NCBI GenBank assembly: GCA_004369045.1 | Contig: ML213526.1 | Location: 68,382 to 132,381, forward strand | DNA from: Heliocybe sulcata | Lineage: Eukaryota > Basidiomycota > Agaricomycetes > Gloeophyllales > Gloeophyllaceae | DNA: 64,000 nucleotides | Direction of reading: 5' to 3' | Shown here: positions 31,734 through 43,529 of the stretch, one piece after another | Position numbering within the stretch: the first letter of the stretch is position 1 | How the letters are laid out: each line of letters begins with the position of its first letter | Notes under the pieces: generated by a model | Databases searched by the model: none | Told to the model about the DNA's origin: nothing | Seen by the model: only the letters and a program-made list of their open reading frames with translations | Position numbers and translations under genes: made by a program

Positions 31734-33885
31734 ATGTCTTCCAGCTTGCCTTTCATTCCTCGTAAAGTCGCCAGAACCAGCAAAGCAACGTCCACCGCCT
31801 CCTCCTCAGGCCCTGCAGTCGTCGAAGCAGCGACCGCCCGTGAACCAGGCGGCGTCGACCAAGCTGGAGACAACTCGACGAGCCGCACGACGAAGGACAA
31901 AGGAAAGCAAAAGGAGGGATACAAGACACTCTCAGAAGAAGACTATGCGAGTCTCATCTCGCTGTCCTTGTCCGACTACGCGTTATGGTCCAACCCTGAG
32001 ATACGTATGGCGATAGACACGCACCCGGATGGATGTACGTTCCTCTATATCCCTAGTCAATGATACGAGTTCGTCTGATGCTGACGCGCAAGTCATTTCC
32101 CTTAGCGATCTAATGAGCTACTCTGCGTATCTGAATAGCTTACCAGCAGCGAGCGAAGGCACTCTCGCCAAAGCCATCCGCACCCACGCCTCTGACGTGC
32201 TGGAAGTACGCATGGTGGTGTCTGCACCAGCGAAGGGCAACTGGTATAAACGAGGTGTAGGGAACGTGAAAGATGTTGGAGGAGGGTATGAAGTACGGCT
32301 GAAGAACTGGAAAGACGTGATTAAACGCGTTGGAGAGATGACGAAGGAGCTATGGGACAGGCGGACAGTCTACGTGGTGCGTTTCTAACTCCATACATGC
32401 TCCACAACGGAACGCTAATCGGAGTATTAGGAAAATATCCCAGTGCGATATCGTAGTGTAGCCGGGATAGCTCGCTTCATCAATGCTCTTCTCCATCCCA
32501 TAACAAACCCGTGCACGTCTGTACAACACGTCTCACTCCCTGGCCACCACCCCAACGCGAAATGCAAAGAGTTTGCTCTGGCTAGCCTCCAATCAGAAGA
32601 TGAGCTGATTCATATGACGAAACATTGGCCCTGGCACACAAACGCGCCCTCGGACTCAGGCGAATCCGAAGCAGAGGAAGCAGAAGAAGTATCGGAAGCA
32701 CGCAAATTTGGGCTGAGGTGTACGAGTAAGGAAAGGTGGGAGGAGCTAGGGAGGGAGTATGTTGCATATCGGGAGCACTTGTTGCAGCAGGTTGCTGGGA
32801 CTGACGATCAGAATGTCATCGGCCCTGAGGATGCAGGACCTTCACGTGTCATAGGCGATGAGACCCACGAGCAAATGGCTAGAACGGATCTCCAATCTTT
32901 GAGGGATCATCCGCAAAACTGCCTCGTTTTCATACGGAACGTCCATCAATCGACGAATAAAACCACCCTTCGGACGCTTTTCTCCACAGCCTTTGCGACT
33001 TTGGAGGATAGCAACGGGATTGACTACGTCGACTATAATAAAGGCATGGACGCAGTATGCTCGTTTGCTTCCTTGCCTATTTTCTGTTGTAATCTCACAC
33101 GCTTCTCTCTCGTAGTGCTACCTGCGCCTCAAATCACCGACTCACGCGTCCCGCATAATTGCTCACTTCACCTCTCATCCAACGCAGCAATCCGATGGGC
33201 TCGATAGCACGGGTACTCCAGCAGAGGAAACTGACAGGGTAATCCACGCGGAACTGGTAACCGGCACGCGAGAGCAGGTTTACTGGGCAAAGGTGCCGGA
33301 GAAGGTGAGGCGAGAGGCTGTTATAAGACTGCAGTCGGGAAGAACCCCTTCACCACAAGCAGCTCCAGAACATCCGAAGGCCGCTGCTGTCTCAAGTCCC
33401 ACAAGTTATCCACAAGGCTGCTTGGTATTTGTACGCAATATACATCCGTCTACGAATAAGACCGCGTTACGCTTGCTTTTCGCTTCTGCGTTCGGTGAGG
33501 ACGAGGACGGCACTGATTATGTTGACTTTAGCAAGGGGATGGATACGGTACGCTTCATTCTCTTGTCATACGTATTCATTATCTGACAGCAGCAATCTAT
33601 GCTCAGTGCCACCTCCGGCTGAAATCGCCCTCGCACGCGACCCGCCTTGTTTCCTATTTCACTTCTCATCCAACCGTTGGAGGCAACGGCTTGGGTAGCA
33701 CTGATGCTCAGCAGGGTGACAAGGCGATTGAGATGGAACTGGTCACTGGCAAACGGGAGGAAGTGTACTGGGGAAAGGTGCCGGAGAAGGTGAGAAGGGA
33801 GGCTGTTGCGAGAGCGGTCAGTGGAGTGGAGGTGGGCGGGGATGAGGAGGGGGAGAGAAAGAGGAGAAAGCGGCGGCGAAAGTGA
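31734..33885 (+). CDS. LARP7-like La-module protein with two tandem xRRMs
   Basis: Exons 31734-32034, 32093-32376, 32431-33054, 33116-33547 and 33607-33885 give 639 residues. A La motif (residues about 65-145: SLSDYALWSNPEIRMAID, DGFISLSDLMSY) is followed by an RRM (about 185-260: VYVENIPVRYRSVAGIARFI). After a linker with an acidic segment come two copies of a C-terminal xRRM: about 357-474 (CLVFIRNVHQSTNKTTLR, IDYVDYNKGMDACYLRLKSP) and about 500-620 (CLVFVRNIHPSTNKTALR, TDYVDFSKGMDTCHLRLKSP). Each copy contains an intron at the same codon. LARP7 proteins bind polymerase III 3' ends and structured RNA; the fission yeast member Pof8 is a telomerase subunit. A basic Arg/Lys tail ends the protein. 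La-related proteins normally have one xRRM. Confidence 0.88.
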
Positions 33886-34986
33886 ATGAAGGCCTGGAGG
33901 CCGTATCAGAGCAGTATGTTCAGGTTCAATAGCATTCGGTTCGTTTCTATCGGTGTCTGCCCGAGTATTGATTCAATTGCGGCAGCCGTCTAGCGCTTTG
34001 AAGCGTCCGTTGAATAGCACTCTCGACCGCTGTTAGACGCCACTGGAACCAGATCAGGAAGTACTATTTCCACCTCTGGCAATATCATTCTGAAGGGGAC
34101 GCGTAACTGCATCTGCTCTGTGTCCTTATCGTGTACGACGCCTCAGACAAGGAGCGACCGCTGAATCGCTAGTACCCGCTGGAAGAAGGGAAGTATCATC
34201 AGATGATTCAAAAAGTCAAAATGTCGCATTACGCACTGGTTCTGGGTCCTGAGCAACCGAAATAATTGAAATCACTATGCTTCGGGCCAAGCTTGAACCC
34301 GCGTACCGTAGGTCCACTGTACGGGCTCCATCTTTGAATCTGTCAGGCGACTATATGGGCCATCGAGAGCATACAGACGAAGCTACGGCACTTGCCACCA
34401 TTCTCAACGAACCCGCGGCGTCATTGCTTCTCTGGCTCCTACGCTTCGGTCCTGGCCAGGGGATATTTCGGTCAGTATCATTATTCTGCCTATGGCATCT
34501 CATCCCCTCCGGTTCGAGGAGCCAGAGAGGCCGCCATTGGCTTGCTTTGCTTCAATATTGGACACGCCTGCAGAAATGCCGTACGTCTCATCGAGGAGGA
34601 CGACAAGGAGAACAATGGGCAACTATTGAACCCGTTTCTGGCGTCTCCTTGAAACAATGCCTACCTAGGTACCGGATGGTCATGTACAGATCTTAGAAGA
34701 TGCTACGCGCCTGCTGCGTATGCAAGTGGGTCCAACTATCCGTGCTTTCACAAGGATTTCCAATTTCCAAGGTTTGGGATGGATCCCGAAGCTCGGCAAT
34801 TTTGCGATTCTCGATCTCGGAAGCCTGAGATGCGAATGCTGGACAGATTCACGGCCATCATTGTCGAAGACGTAAATCAGTTCCACGCAGCTTATATCTG
34901 GGCCACACGGCGATTAATATTCAAGCGACGCTCCGGCACTGTCGTAGACTCCACTGGCTTGCGCGCAGCACGCCAGTACGCTCAGA
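33886..34986. other. Intergenic region, 1.1 kb, with one doubtful frame
   Basis: No gene is supported. The frame 34392-34652 (+) encodes a Gly/Ala/Tyr-containing segment (RGYFGQYHYSAYGISSPPVR, AAIGLLCFNIGHACRNAVRL) with some coding flavour, but has no recognised family and no convincing splice partner; it may be a gene remnant. Confidence 0.45.
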
Positions 34987-35723
34987 ATGAAGGACGGTGA
35001 GCTTCGTGAATTGTGTCCCGAATAGGCGCACTGACGCTTTGCGCGAGGCTCTCACATCGATGGCAATGCACCGATTGAGTCGAAGAATTTCGTGCTGGAG
35101 ATGCACCGCTCCATGATGAGGAACGGCAGGGGTTTCGCCGACTCGGTCGGCGGAAGATTATCTATTACAGAGATATCAGTATCAAGCAAAAGCGAAGAGC
35201 CTTCAAAGGTCGAGGGCCGAGTCGTCGCAGAAATCACTGCACAAGAAGGTACTCGATGGCACGTACATTGGTCCTTACAGGTATACTTACCGCGCATACA
35301 GACATGACAAATGGCGCAGGATACGTCCATGGAGGGTGTTTGATGTACCTGATAGACAAGTAAGTGGTGCACGAGATAATTGATCAAGCAAGATTAACGA
35401 CCGTCTCAGCTGCGCCTTGCTATGTTTGGCCAGCATGGACAAGGAGGCAACGCTCGGCTTTCCGGGTCTATCATTAGCGATAGACACCGTCTTCCACGCA
35501 CCCGCCCGGCAGGGCGATCAACTCCGCATTGCGGCCACCACCATGGCTATCGCCTCCCGTATCAAGTCCGCGAGAGTGGAGGTGCGTGCATGGAAGAACT
35601 GTGGTTTGGCGGCAAACTCTCGGCTGATTGTCTCCTTCCGAGCAGATTTGGGACGCGAAACGCCACCGACTTGTAGCCTCTGGCGTGGAGGTCAAAATGG
35701 ATCCCCCGAAGTCGAAGATGTGA
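34987..35723 (+). CDS. Hotdog-fold thioesterase (4HBT/PaaI type)
   Basis: Exons 34987-34996, 35048-35248, 35302-35359, 35410-35581 and 35646-35723 give 172 residues. The first exon holds only ten coding bases, and the frame is kept throughout. The core motif is DMTNGAGYVHGGCLMYLIDN, the hydrophobic helix and HGG loop of the hotdog fold, followed by LGFPGLSLAIDTVFHAPARQ and GDQLRI, then KSARVEIWDAKRHRLVASGV. These match acyl-CoA thioesterases of the 4HBT superfamily; the acyl substrate cannot be told from sequence. The tiny first exon is the weakest part; an alternative start upstream is possible. Confidence 0.82.
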
Positions 35724-35949
35724 CCGGCAGTAGGGACATCGTAATGAACCACCACCTCAGAGTCCGATTGAAAGCAGGGCTTCTGCCTTGCACTACAATA
35801 GCAGAGCAGTTAATGTGATGGTACCCACTAAGCATATATGCAGGATACGCTATTGGAGCTATGAGCTGGAAAGAATTTAAGACAAGCCCCATCAACTGAG
35901 CCGACATTACCTGCCGTCGACGCGTCCCCCTTCATAAGCCAAACCTTGC

Positions 35950-38211
35950 CCTATGCTGGCGCCCTTGACCGGGACCTTGTTCTGGCGACCTCGATCTCAT
36001 GCTCCACCTCTTCTTCTTGTTGGTGCCGAATCTCATCTCCCTCGTATACTAAATGACAGGGTGAATTCAGCTGGCAGGGAAAGAGACAAGTCTCGGCACT
36101 TACGGAAAGCCAATTCTTCTAGGGTACGATTAGCCGTCTCCGGGAAGAACAAATACACAAAGATAACTTCGAATAATAGGAACAGACAATAACTGCGCAT
36201 GATGCCCAAGCCGTTAGTTGGTCCGACGCCACCGGAGCTTCACTACAGCCTACCTAGCGTAGAATTTCCAGCCTGGATCAAGGGTTCAAATCCAATCATG
36301 GAATTCAAGTGTCTAACGGGAAATGAAGCGTACCTGCAGCTGATATTCCAATAGGGTTGACAAATTGGTTCAGAAATAGGGCTGATTTGCTCCACCATTG
36401 AAATACGGTAAGACCCTTGGAGCGAACGTGGTACGGGAATACCTCAATCATGAACGCTGGCATAATAGACGATCTTCAGCACCGGACGGGGCGTCTAAAT
36501 CTCGAAAGCTTACTGTAGGATAAAGCGTTGAAGCCGATGTTATAGGCTGGACTATACAAGAACATGAGTCTATGACAGAAGGAATCCTCAGTGGTGCTGT
36601 CATTGATATTGGAGCTGCGGATACCAACGCGACAACAGCATGCCCGGCCAGAATGTTCCCCGTTGTACTATAGATGGCGCTTGCACCGGTCCACGCGGAG
36701 AATATACAGAACAAAGATATAGTACCGGTCTACGCCGCATGCCGTCAGATTAGCCTTATGCTCGCGGATGGAGGTTGCCATAGATCATGGATTGCTCACA
36801 AGATAGGCAATGCGGCGCTTGAATCTCGGGACGGTAAATGCAATGGTCGTGCCATTGACAAAGGCCCAGCAGACAGTAGCGAGGTTGATCAGATTTTTGG
36901 TACGATTGTCATGAATACCGATGCTGTCTAAGATAGGAGCCAGGAAGTACCTAATGCACCGTCAGAACCGAGCATACGCAGAAGGTATGAAATCATAAGG
37001 ACATCAACTCACGAGATTAACCCATTTCCGCTCCACTGAGTAGCGACTCCAAGGAAAGACGCAATCAAGACACGTCTTCTCATCCCTTTTGTAGCGACCA
37101 TCTCCGCCCACGAGCTCTTCGCGCTCTTGGCCTCCAATTCGAGCGTTTTCTCGATCTCGGCGAACTCCATTTTCACGAAATCGTCGTCCTCATCCCCTTC
37201 GGCGTGATACTTTGTCAGAATGGCGAGGGCTTCGGCGTGGCGGCCTTTCGCAACGAGCCAGCGGGGAGACTCGGGGACAAAGCGGATGAATGATAGCTGC
37301 AGTACGCTGGGAGTGAGCTGCAGCAGAGAGGGGATGCGCCAGGCCCAATTATTTGGCATGGAGAATGTACCGAGGGTAACGGCTGCAGCGCTGATAGCAC
37401 CTGAGATAGAGGAGGTAGAATTATGGCACTGCCTAAGTTTTCGAAAGAGGGCTACTCACCAATAAACCATGATGAACTGAAGAGCGAACTGACAATCGGC
37501 CGCTCCTTCGGATGAGATAGTTCTGGACGGACAGAGGTATGCTAACCATCAAGAAAAGCACCGGAACTAATATCGCACCTCCAACCAGTGATGCTGCGGC
37601 AATCACAGCGAATGGGATCCCAAATCCAAGGATGAATCTAGCTATGACAAACGTAGTGACTGTGTAGTGCTTTGAGCCTAGTTCCCCGTGAAATAGTCTG
37701 CAAGACATACAATTCTGCGAAGCAGCCTGCATAAGGGCACCCAGGATCATAAGGATGCTGCCGAGAACGATGGAACGTCGGCGACCCAGGCTATCACTGA
37801 TAGGAGCGACAAAGGGAAGTGCACAGACGCCCCCTAGCGAGTAAAGAGCTGTCATAATTCCGAGCATCATGGCATGTGGATGCTGAAAGACTGGGAATTT
37901 GTTAGATTTGACTTAGCGCAGAGTAAAGTCTCGTACAGAGTTCCCAAGCTTCTACCGCTTGCAACCCGTTCATCATAGAAGAGTCGAAGCTATCAAGAAC
38001 GGTTCACGCTCCGATTCGACTCTTTAGCATAGGTCGCTCACCCGCTGGTCATTTCAGTCCCCAGGCAGGTCGGTATCATGACAAGATATAATGTCCTTAG
38101 GTTGGGCTTCCGATACCATGGGGTTCGGTCCTCCTTGGCCAGCCGGGACAAAAGGGGCACTGACTCGTCTCCCTCCTCATTGAAACTCGGCCGCCTGCTG
38201 GAAATGATCAT
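35950..38211 (-). CDS. MFS sugar transporter (lactose permease/hexose type), copy 1
   Basis: Begins MIISSRRPSFNEEGDESVPL with a soluble N-terminus, then WYRKPNLRTLYLVMIPTCLG and FDSSMMNGLQAVEAWE. Sugar-porter motifs include PISDSLGRRRSIVLG (loop 2-3 GRR), ILGFGIPFAV, FVPESPRWLVAKGRHAEALA (PESPRWL) and, near the end, FFPETANRTLEELAF (PETxxxxLEE). Twelve helices are expected and most segments can be followed over about ten exons. The C-terminus is a charged tail (EIRHQQEEEVEHEI). The transported sugar is unknown, although the type is shared with fungal lactose and cellodextrin-like permeases. A closely related gene lies 1 kb downstream of this gene's start, on the same strand. Confidence 0.88.
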
Positions 38212-39211
38212 TGTATAATACTCGTACGGTCGTGTATTTGAATCTCTTGCACCGCATTCAACTCAGAAATTGCAACGTCGTCCAGAAGCTAAGAAGCTGA
38301 TGCTCTTCTCTGATAGCTGGCTGGTGAAAGAACGGTTTCTGAAGAGGCGTGAAAGGTGCTTCGTGCATGAGTCAGGTGGGTATAAATACCTAGGTATATG
38401 CGCCTCGTGTGCTCTTACTCCGAAACTTGGGAACAGCGCGACGATAGCATGCAACCCAGCACCGAACAGATTGTGGCTGGTTGGACGCCCGACGAACCTG
38501 CACCGGCAATAGGATACGTAGGAGAGGTGAAGGAATGTCTAAGTGGAGGAGCGGGCCAGTGTACCCGGATAATGAGTCTATTAGGAGCTGATAACAAGCA
38601 ATGAAGATAGCGCAGCATTCAGAATAAAGCTTTGTATTTATGAAGTGTGTCGTACCTGAATAGATTCCGGTGTGTCATTCCGATGAAACGCCGCGTGCAT
38701 GGCGCGTTTCAAATCGTTGGATACGGCACCGCGACTGCGGGGAGGCACCGAGGTGCTGGAGGGCATTCTCCAGCATTCAGAACATTTTGCTTTGGATTCA
38801 GGCCATGTATCGTCAGACAGCCTTAAGAGTCGAGGATAACTTCACCAAGCCTGCAACAGTGACCTCGGCGGTCCGGTCGACTCGCAGCCTACGGTTAACA
38901 CCAGTCCTGGCCAGTTGATGGATCATAAGAAAGACAAGTGAGCTTTGAAACTGCTGATTCAGGTGTCTGTCAAGGCAATTGAGAGGTGCTGAAGCAGCAC
39001 AACCCATTGATTCGGTTCGCTGGCAGATGGAGAGAAGAAGACAAGCCGACGGAAGATTCGGATTCAGCCGCAACTACACCCTGCTTCAGAATCTTCGTTT
39101 TCCCCTCGACTCGGAAAGACTCGATCCAACCCTACATACTAGTATTCATATGTACAAAGAGCACCTGTCACTGCAGCGCCCAAAATATCGTACAGGTCAC
39201 CATGCAAGGAC
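38212..39211. other. Intergenic region between two transporters
   Basis: Promoter of copy 1 and 3' region of copy 2. No coding sequence supported. TATAAATA-like sequence occurs at 38384-38392 but points away from the minus-strand gene. Confidence 0.5.
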
Positions 39212-41444
39212 TCAAATAAATGCGCTCGGATCCTTCTCAGAATCCTCCTTGGTGGAAGGGGTGTCTCCCTGCACTTCGGCGATCTCGTGCTGTACACGCT
39301 TTTGCTGCTCCTGCATCTGGTCTCCTTCGTATACTGCAAACAGCCGGTCGTAAGCATCTGGCCCTGATGGTGCGATGGAGAGCAAGACGTACGGAATGCC
39401 AGTTCTTCCAGGGATCGGTTGGCGGTTTCAGGGAAGAGGAAGTACACAAAGATGACTTCGAACACTAGCCAGACACAGTAGCTGTGGGACATTAGGTACC
39501 ATGCCTTGAACCAAGGGAATAAGGCCACAAACCTGATGTAATATTTCCACCCTGTACACCGAAGATGAATGATTCAAGTAGGATGCACAAGTCTCATGAA
39601 CTAACCTGCGTTGGCGATACCTATAGGGTTCACGAACTGGTTGAAGAAGGTCGCCAATCGGCTCCAGCACTGGAATATCGTCAAGCCTTTCGACCGGACG
39701 TGATACGGGAAGAGCTCGACCAAGAAGGCTGAAAACGAATAGACAGTCGGTGAACCACTAGTCTGATAGCCAGATTCAGACAACCGGACGTACTGTATGA
39801 TAGAGCGTTATATCCAATGTTGTACGCGGGACTGTACAAGAATATGAACCTGTATTCGCCTTCAGCAGACGCAGTACAGATAGTCAGAAACAGACTCACG
39901 CTATGACTGCTCTTGACGACGCCTGATCACCCGTGATAGCGTATCTCGCACTCGCGATCGTCCAGCCGGTGAATATCGAGAGCAGCGAGATCGTGCAGAT
40001 CTTCGGAACGGTCACTATCCTGCGACAACAGAATTACTCAAGAGCTTACCATGTAGCTGGTCCTCCGCTTAAATCTCGGCATCGTCAACGCTATGAGAGT
40101 GCCATTAATGAAACTCCAGCAGGTCATGGCTAAGTTGATCAAATTCTTTGTGCGGTTGTCCGTAATACCGACATTGTCCAGTATTTGCGCTAGGAAGTAC
40201 CTGGGACATGATACCAGGGTCAGCATAATGAAGGATACCTGACCGGTTCACCGGCGCTTACGAGGTCAGTCCATTTCCACTCCATTGCGTCGCCAAGCCC
40301 AAGAACGATCCCACCAGCACCCGGCGCCTCATTCCACTGGTCGTAAACATCTCCATCCAGCTCGTCTTCGCCACCTCGGCCTCCATCTCAAGCGTCTTCT
40401 CGATCTCAGCGTACTCTGCCTTCACGAACTCCGAGTCGACGTCGCCCTCGGCGTGATACTCTATCAGCACTGCAAGAGCCTCAGCGTTGCGCCCTTTGGA
40501 GACCAGCCACCTGGGCGACTCGGGCAGAAAGCACATAAAGGTAATTTGGAGAATGCTCGGGATGGTCTGCAGGACGGAGGGGATGCGCCAACCCCAGTCG
40601 GATGGCATGGCAAATGTGCCGAGGGTCACGCCTGCTGCCACGATTGCACCTGTGAAAGAATGGCGGCAGTCAATTTTACGCGACGCATTCCGTGGCATGT
40701 ATATCATCGCTTACCGATGAACCAACAAGAGTTGAAAAGGGAACTCACGATAGGCCGTTCTTTAGGATGAGAGAGTTCTGAGGTAGACATCAAGTTGAGA
40801 AGAGGAAGGAAAACGTTACGTCTAGGGTCGTACCATTCACCAAAGAGGAAGCCGCCACAATCGCGAACGGGATACCAAAACCGAGGATGAACCTGGATAT
40901 GATAAACATTGCGACTATCCCCTCCTTCAGCCATATGCCAGTGAGTCGTATTCCGGCAACTTACAATTTTGCGACGCGGTCTGCAATATGGCTCCAATAA
41001 GCATCCAGACGCTGCCGAAAATGATTGACCATCTGCGACCTAGCCGGTCGCTGATAGTGGGCACAAGAGGGAGAGCAGCTACGGCTCCGAGGGAGTAAAG
41101 GGCGGACATCAGCCCCAGGATGGCGGACCGCGGATGGTTGAAGACTGCATAATTCCCATTTAATCTCCATCAAATCATTTCTCGCTGGGAAGACGTACAG
41201 TTATTCCAAGTTGTGACGGCTTGCAGTCCATTCATCATAGAGGAGTCGAAACTGGCCACTCATGGGATAAACGCCTCGTTGAACAAGGCAGACAAACGTA
41301 CCCACTCGTCATCTCGACTCCCAGGCAAGTCGGAAACATCAGAAAATATAATCTTCGTAGATTCGGCTTCCTGTACCATGGCACCTTGTCCTCTTTCGCA
41401 AGCCGACTGACGAGCGGGTCGACGGTTCCATTCTGAGGTGCCAT
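39212..41444 (-). CDS. MFS sugar transporter (lactose permease/hexose type), copy 2
   Basis: Begins MAPQNGTVDPLVSRLAKEDK and continues WYRKPNLRRLYFLMFPTCLG, then FNHPRSAILGLMSALYSLGA. Sugar-porter motifs are PTISDRLGRRWSIIFG, FILGFGIPFAI, FLPESPRWLVSKGRNAEALA, LGLATQWSGNGLTSYFLAQI and FLFPETANRSLEELAF; the C-terminal tail EGDQMQEQQKRVQHEIAEVQ is charged. Every block aligns in order with copy 1, including the intron-rich structure. An upstream in-frame ATG at 41564 would lengthen the N-terminus; 41444 was chosen because it matches copy 1 better. The pair probably arose by tandem duplication and may share or divide substrates. Confidence 0.88.
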
Positions 41445-42676
41445 GGCTGCAGCAGGAGAGAGGGCACCAGGCAGCTTGACTGAGAGCTTGTTATTTAAAG
41501 CGACCAGATGTACCTTCCCTTCCAGAACCAGGTATAAAAGACAGGACGGCAGTCTTAAGACCACTTATTCCATGAATACCCCAGATAGCTTAATGGCGGT
41601 GTCCCTCGTGCACAGGAGTATGGTCTGGAGGGATAGGTAGCTGATCATGGGGCCGCGTTAGGACGGCCGGTGGAGTAGTGGCTGCTGAAACGGTTTCGTG
41701 ACTCTCTTGATCCCAGGAACAAGAGCGCGAGGGTGTTGCATCCTAGGTGTCTTGCAATTGAACGCAAGCAAGCTTCTGGGCAGGAAAGAACCCGATGAAC
41801 ATCGCAGTTGTGGTCAGAAGTGCTAGCAGAGAATTCAAGCGGAACGCGGAACAGCCAGTCCGCCGCACGAAGAGCGCACGAGATCTGTTGTCCATTTCAC
41901 GAGCCTATAAGGAGAAAGTCCGGGGACGCAGTATCATACGGTGTACGGTATGTGGATAGAGCAAGGCTGAAGACGATCCTTTTGGAATCGCACCTCTGGA
42001 GTTCCGTTCCGTACATGGGGGACGGGATGGAACCACTGGGGGTCTGACTGATATTTGTCCCGACAGCACAGAAAGTAGAGGATTCAGTGGTTGAATCAAG
42101 CACGAATAATACCCATAGAGTTCGTGCGGGGTAGGATCAGTATATAGAGGAAATTTCAAGTGTATGCGTTACACCCGGCGAGCTGAGAATAATTCCTGCT
42201 GCCGTGATTCCAGGCGGTCAGCGCTAGCGGCCAGCCCCAGGTAGGTTCCAGTCAAAGCCATTTCTGGTACTCTTGCATATCCGTGCCCAATGACATTAAT
42301 TGCTGACCAGGTATCGAATATTGAGTATGTACTGGAGGAGATGAGAAGAGATGGACATTAATTGCAAGATCTGAACTTTAACATTCGCTCTACCGTGAGA
42401 ACTTGAATGCGCTGATGTCGGGATGCTTGAATCGTCATGTTTCCCTCTACCAAATCTCTCATGGAAAACATACGGTTACAAGAGACTTGGTGAATTATAC
42501 CCGCGTTTTCATGCAGCTCTGCGCTCTCGCGGAGTGCATTTATTTATTGCGCAAAAGGCTTCGCATGAATGATCTCGTTCATCGCCCGGATTGCCTTCTT
42601 TAGGCTCGGGTACCGCCACTGACATTTGTAACGGGCTGCCTTTCTTCTGCAACCATCCGCGACTTGCTCTGCCACC
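41445..42676. other. Intergenic region, 1.2 kb
   Basis: Divergent promoter region between the transporter (-) and NEDD8 (+). No coding sequence supported; frames at 41808-42603 lack domains. Confidence 0.5.
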
Positions 42677-43148
42677 ATGTTAATCAAAGTCAAGGTTTGT
42701 AGCCTCTACGCTGGAATCCCTTGAGTTATGCTTATGCGACATCCATAGACACTTACGGGAAAGGAGGTGCGCAATCATCGACCTGGTGGAAATGCCTGGA
42801 TTGATCCTTACCTGCGTTTATCTTCATTGTCAATAGATCGAGCTCGACATCGATCCTGATGATCAGGTAAGTACTTGCCGTTGAAGAGTTAAAATACTCT
42901 AAAGGAGCCCGGAACTGCAGATCACACGCATCAAGGAGAAAGTTGAGGAACAGTCTGGCGTGCCACCCCCTCAGCAGCGGTTGATCTTTGGTGGTCGTCA
43001 AATGTACGTTACCATCGCTCGTCTCGTAGATTTCTACTCTGACTGTGAATGCCACTTCCATAGGCCTGACGACAAGACGGCGCGCGAGTTCAATATCTCA
43101 GCCGGATCTGTTCTGCACTTGGTTCTCGCCCTCCGTGGAGGCCGATGA
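42677..43148 (+). CDS. NEDD8: NEDD8/Rub1 ubiquitin-like modifier
   Basis: Exons 42677-42694, 42749-42766, 42837-42866, 42921-43003 and 43064-43148 give 77 residues: [20 protein letters not shown], then [40 protein letters not shown] and [17 protein letters not shown]. This is the NEDD8 sequence type (LALRGG with Ala72, which distinguishes it from ubiquitin's Arg72). Only one residue (Arg) follows the Gly-Gly, so a hydrolase must remove it before conjugation to cullins by the E1/Ubc12 pathway. The first two coding exons are 18 nt each and the third is 30 nt, which makes this gene easy for gene finders to miss. Confidence 0.95.
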
Positions 43149-43529
43149 GTTGATCCATCCTTCGATTATCGGGCAACTTGTGTGGAGAAGTGATGGAGAA
43201 GCAAATGAAGTGCAGCGCAGTGTATAGGATGTATCGGTCTTTGCTCTCGTACGTTATTAGATGTTGTCGACTATAGCATTTTCTTTCATCATTCCTGCTG
43301 TGGCGGTCTTTTATGAGTGACTCGAGTTCGGGGGTAAGGTCTGTCTGCACGTCCGTTGGTGCTGCAGTACAAGAAGAATCATGGCTGGTACTGGTGGGTC
43401 GATATCTATATCCTGATGTACTTTGACTGATCCATAACTTCTACAGGTTGTCACTCGATCTGGCGTACCAGTGTATTCAACATATATCCCAGCCGTGACC
43501 CAAATTGCTCTCTGTCCAGATTTGCACAA
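43149..43529. other. Convergent spacer, NEDD8 to AlkB-like gene
   Basis: Shared 3' region of two convergent genes. Nothing else recognised. Confidence 0.6.

Noticed and set aside
34277-34696. 139-aa frame on the + strand
   Set aside because: No recognised domain and no clear splice partners; two overlapping frames compete. Left as a doubtful remnant.
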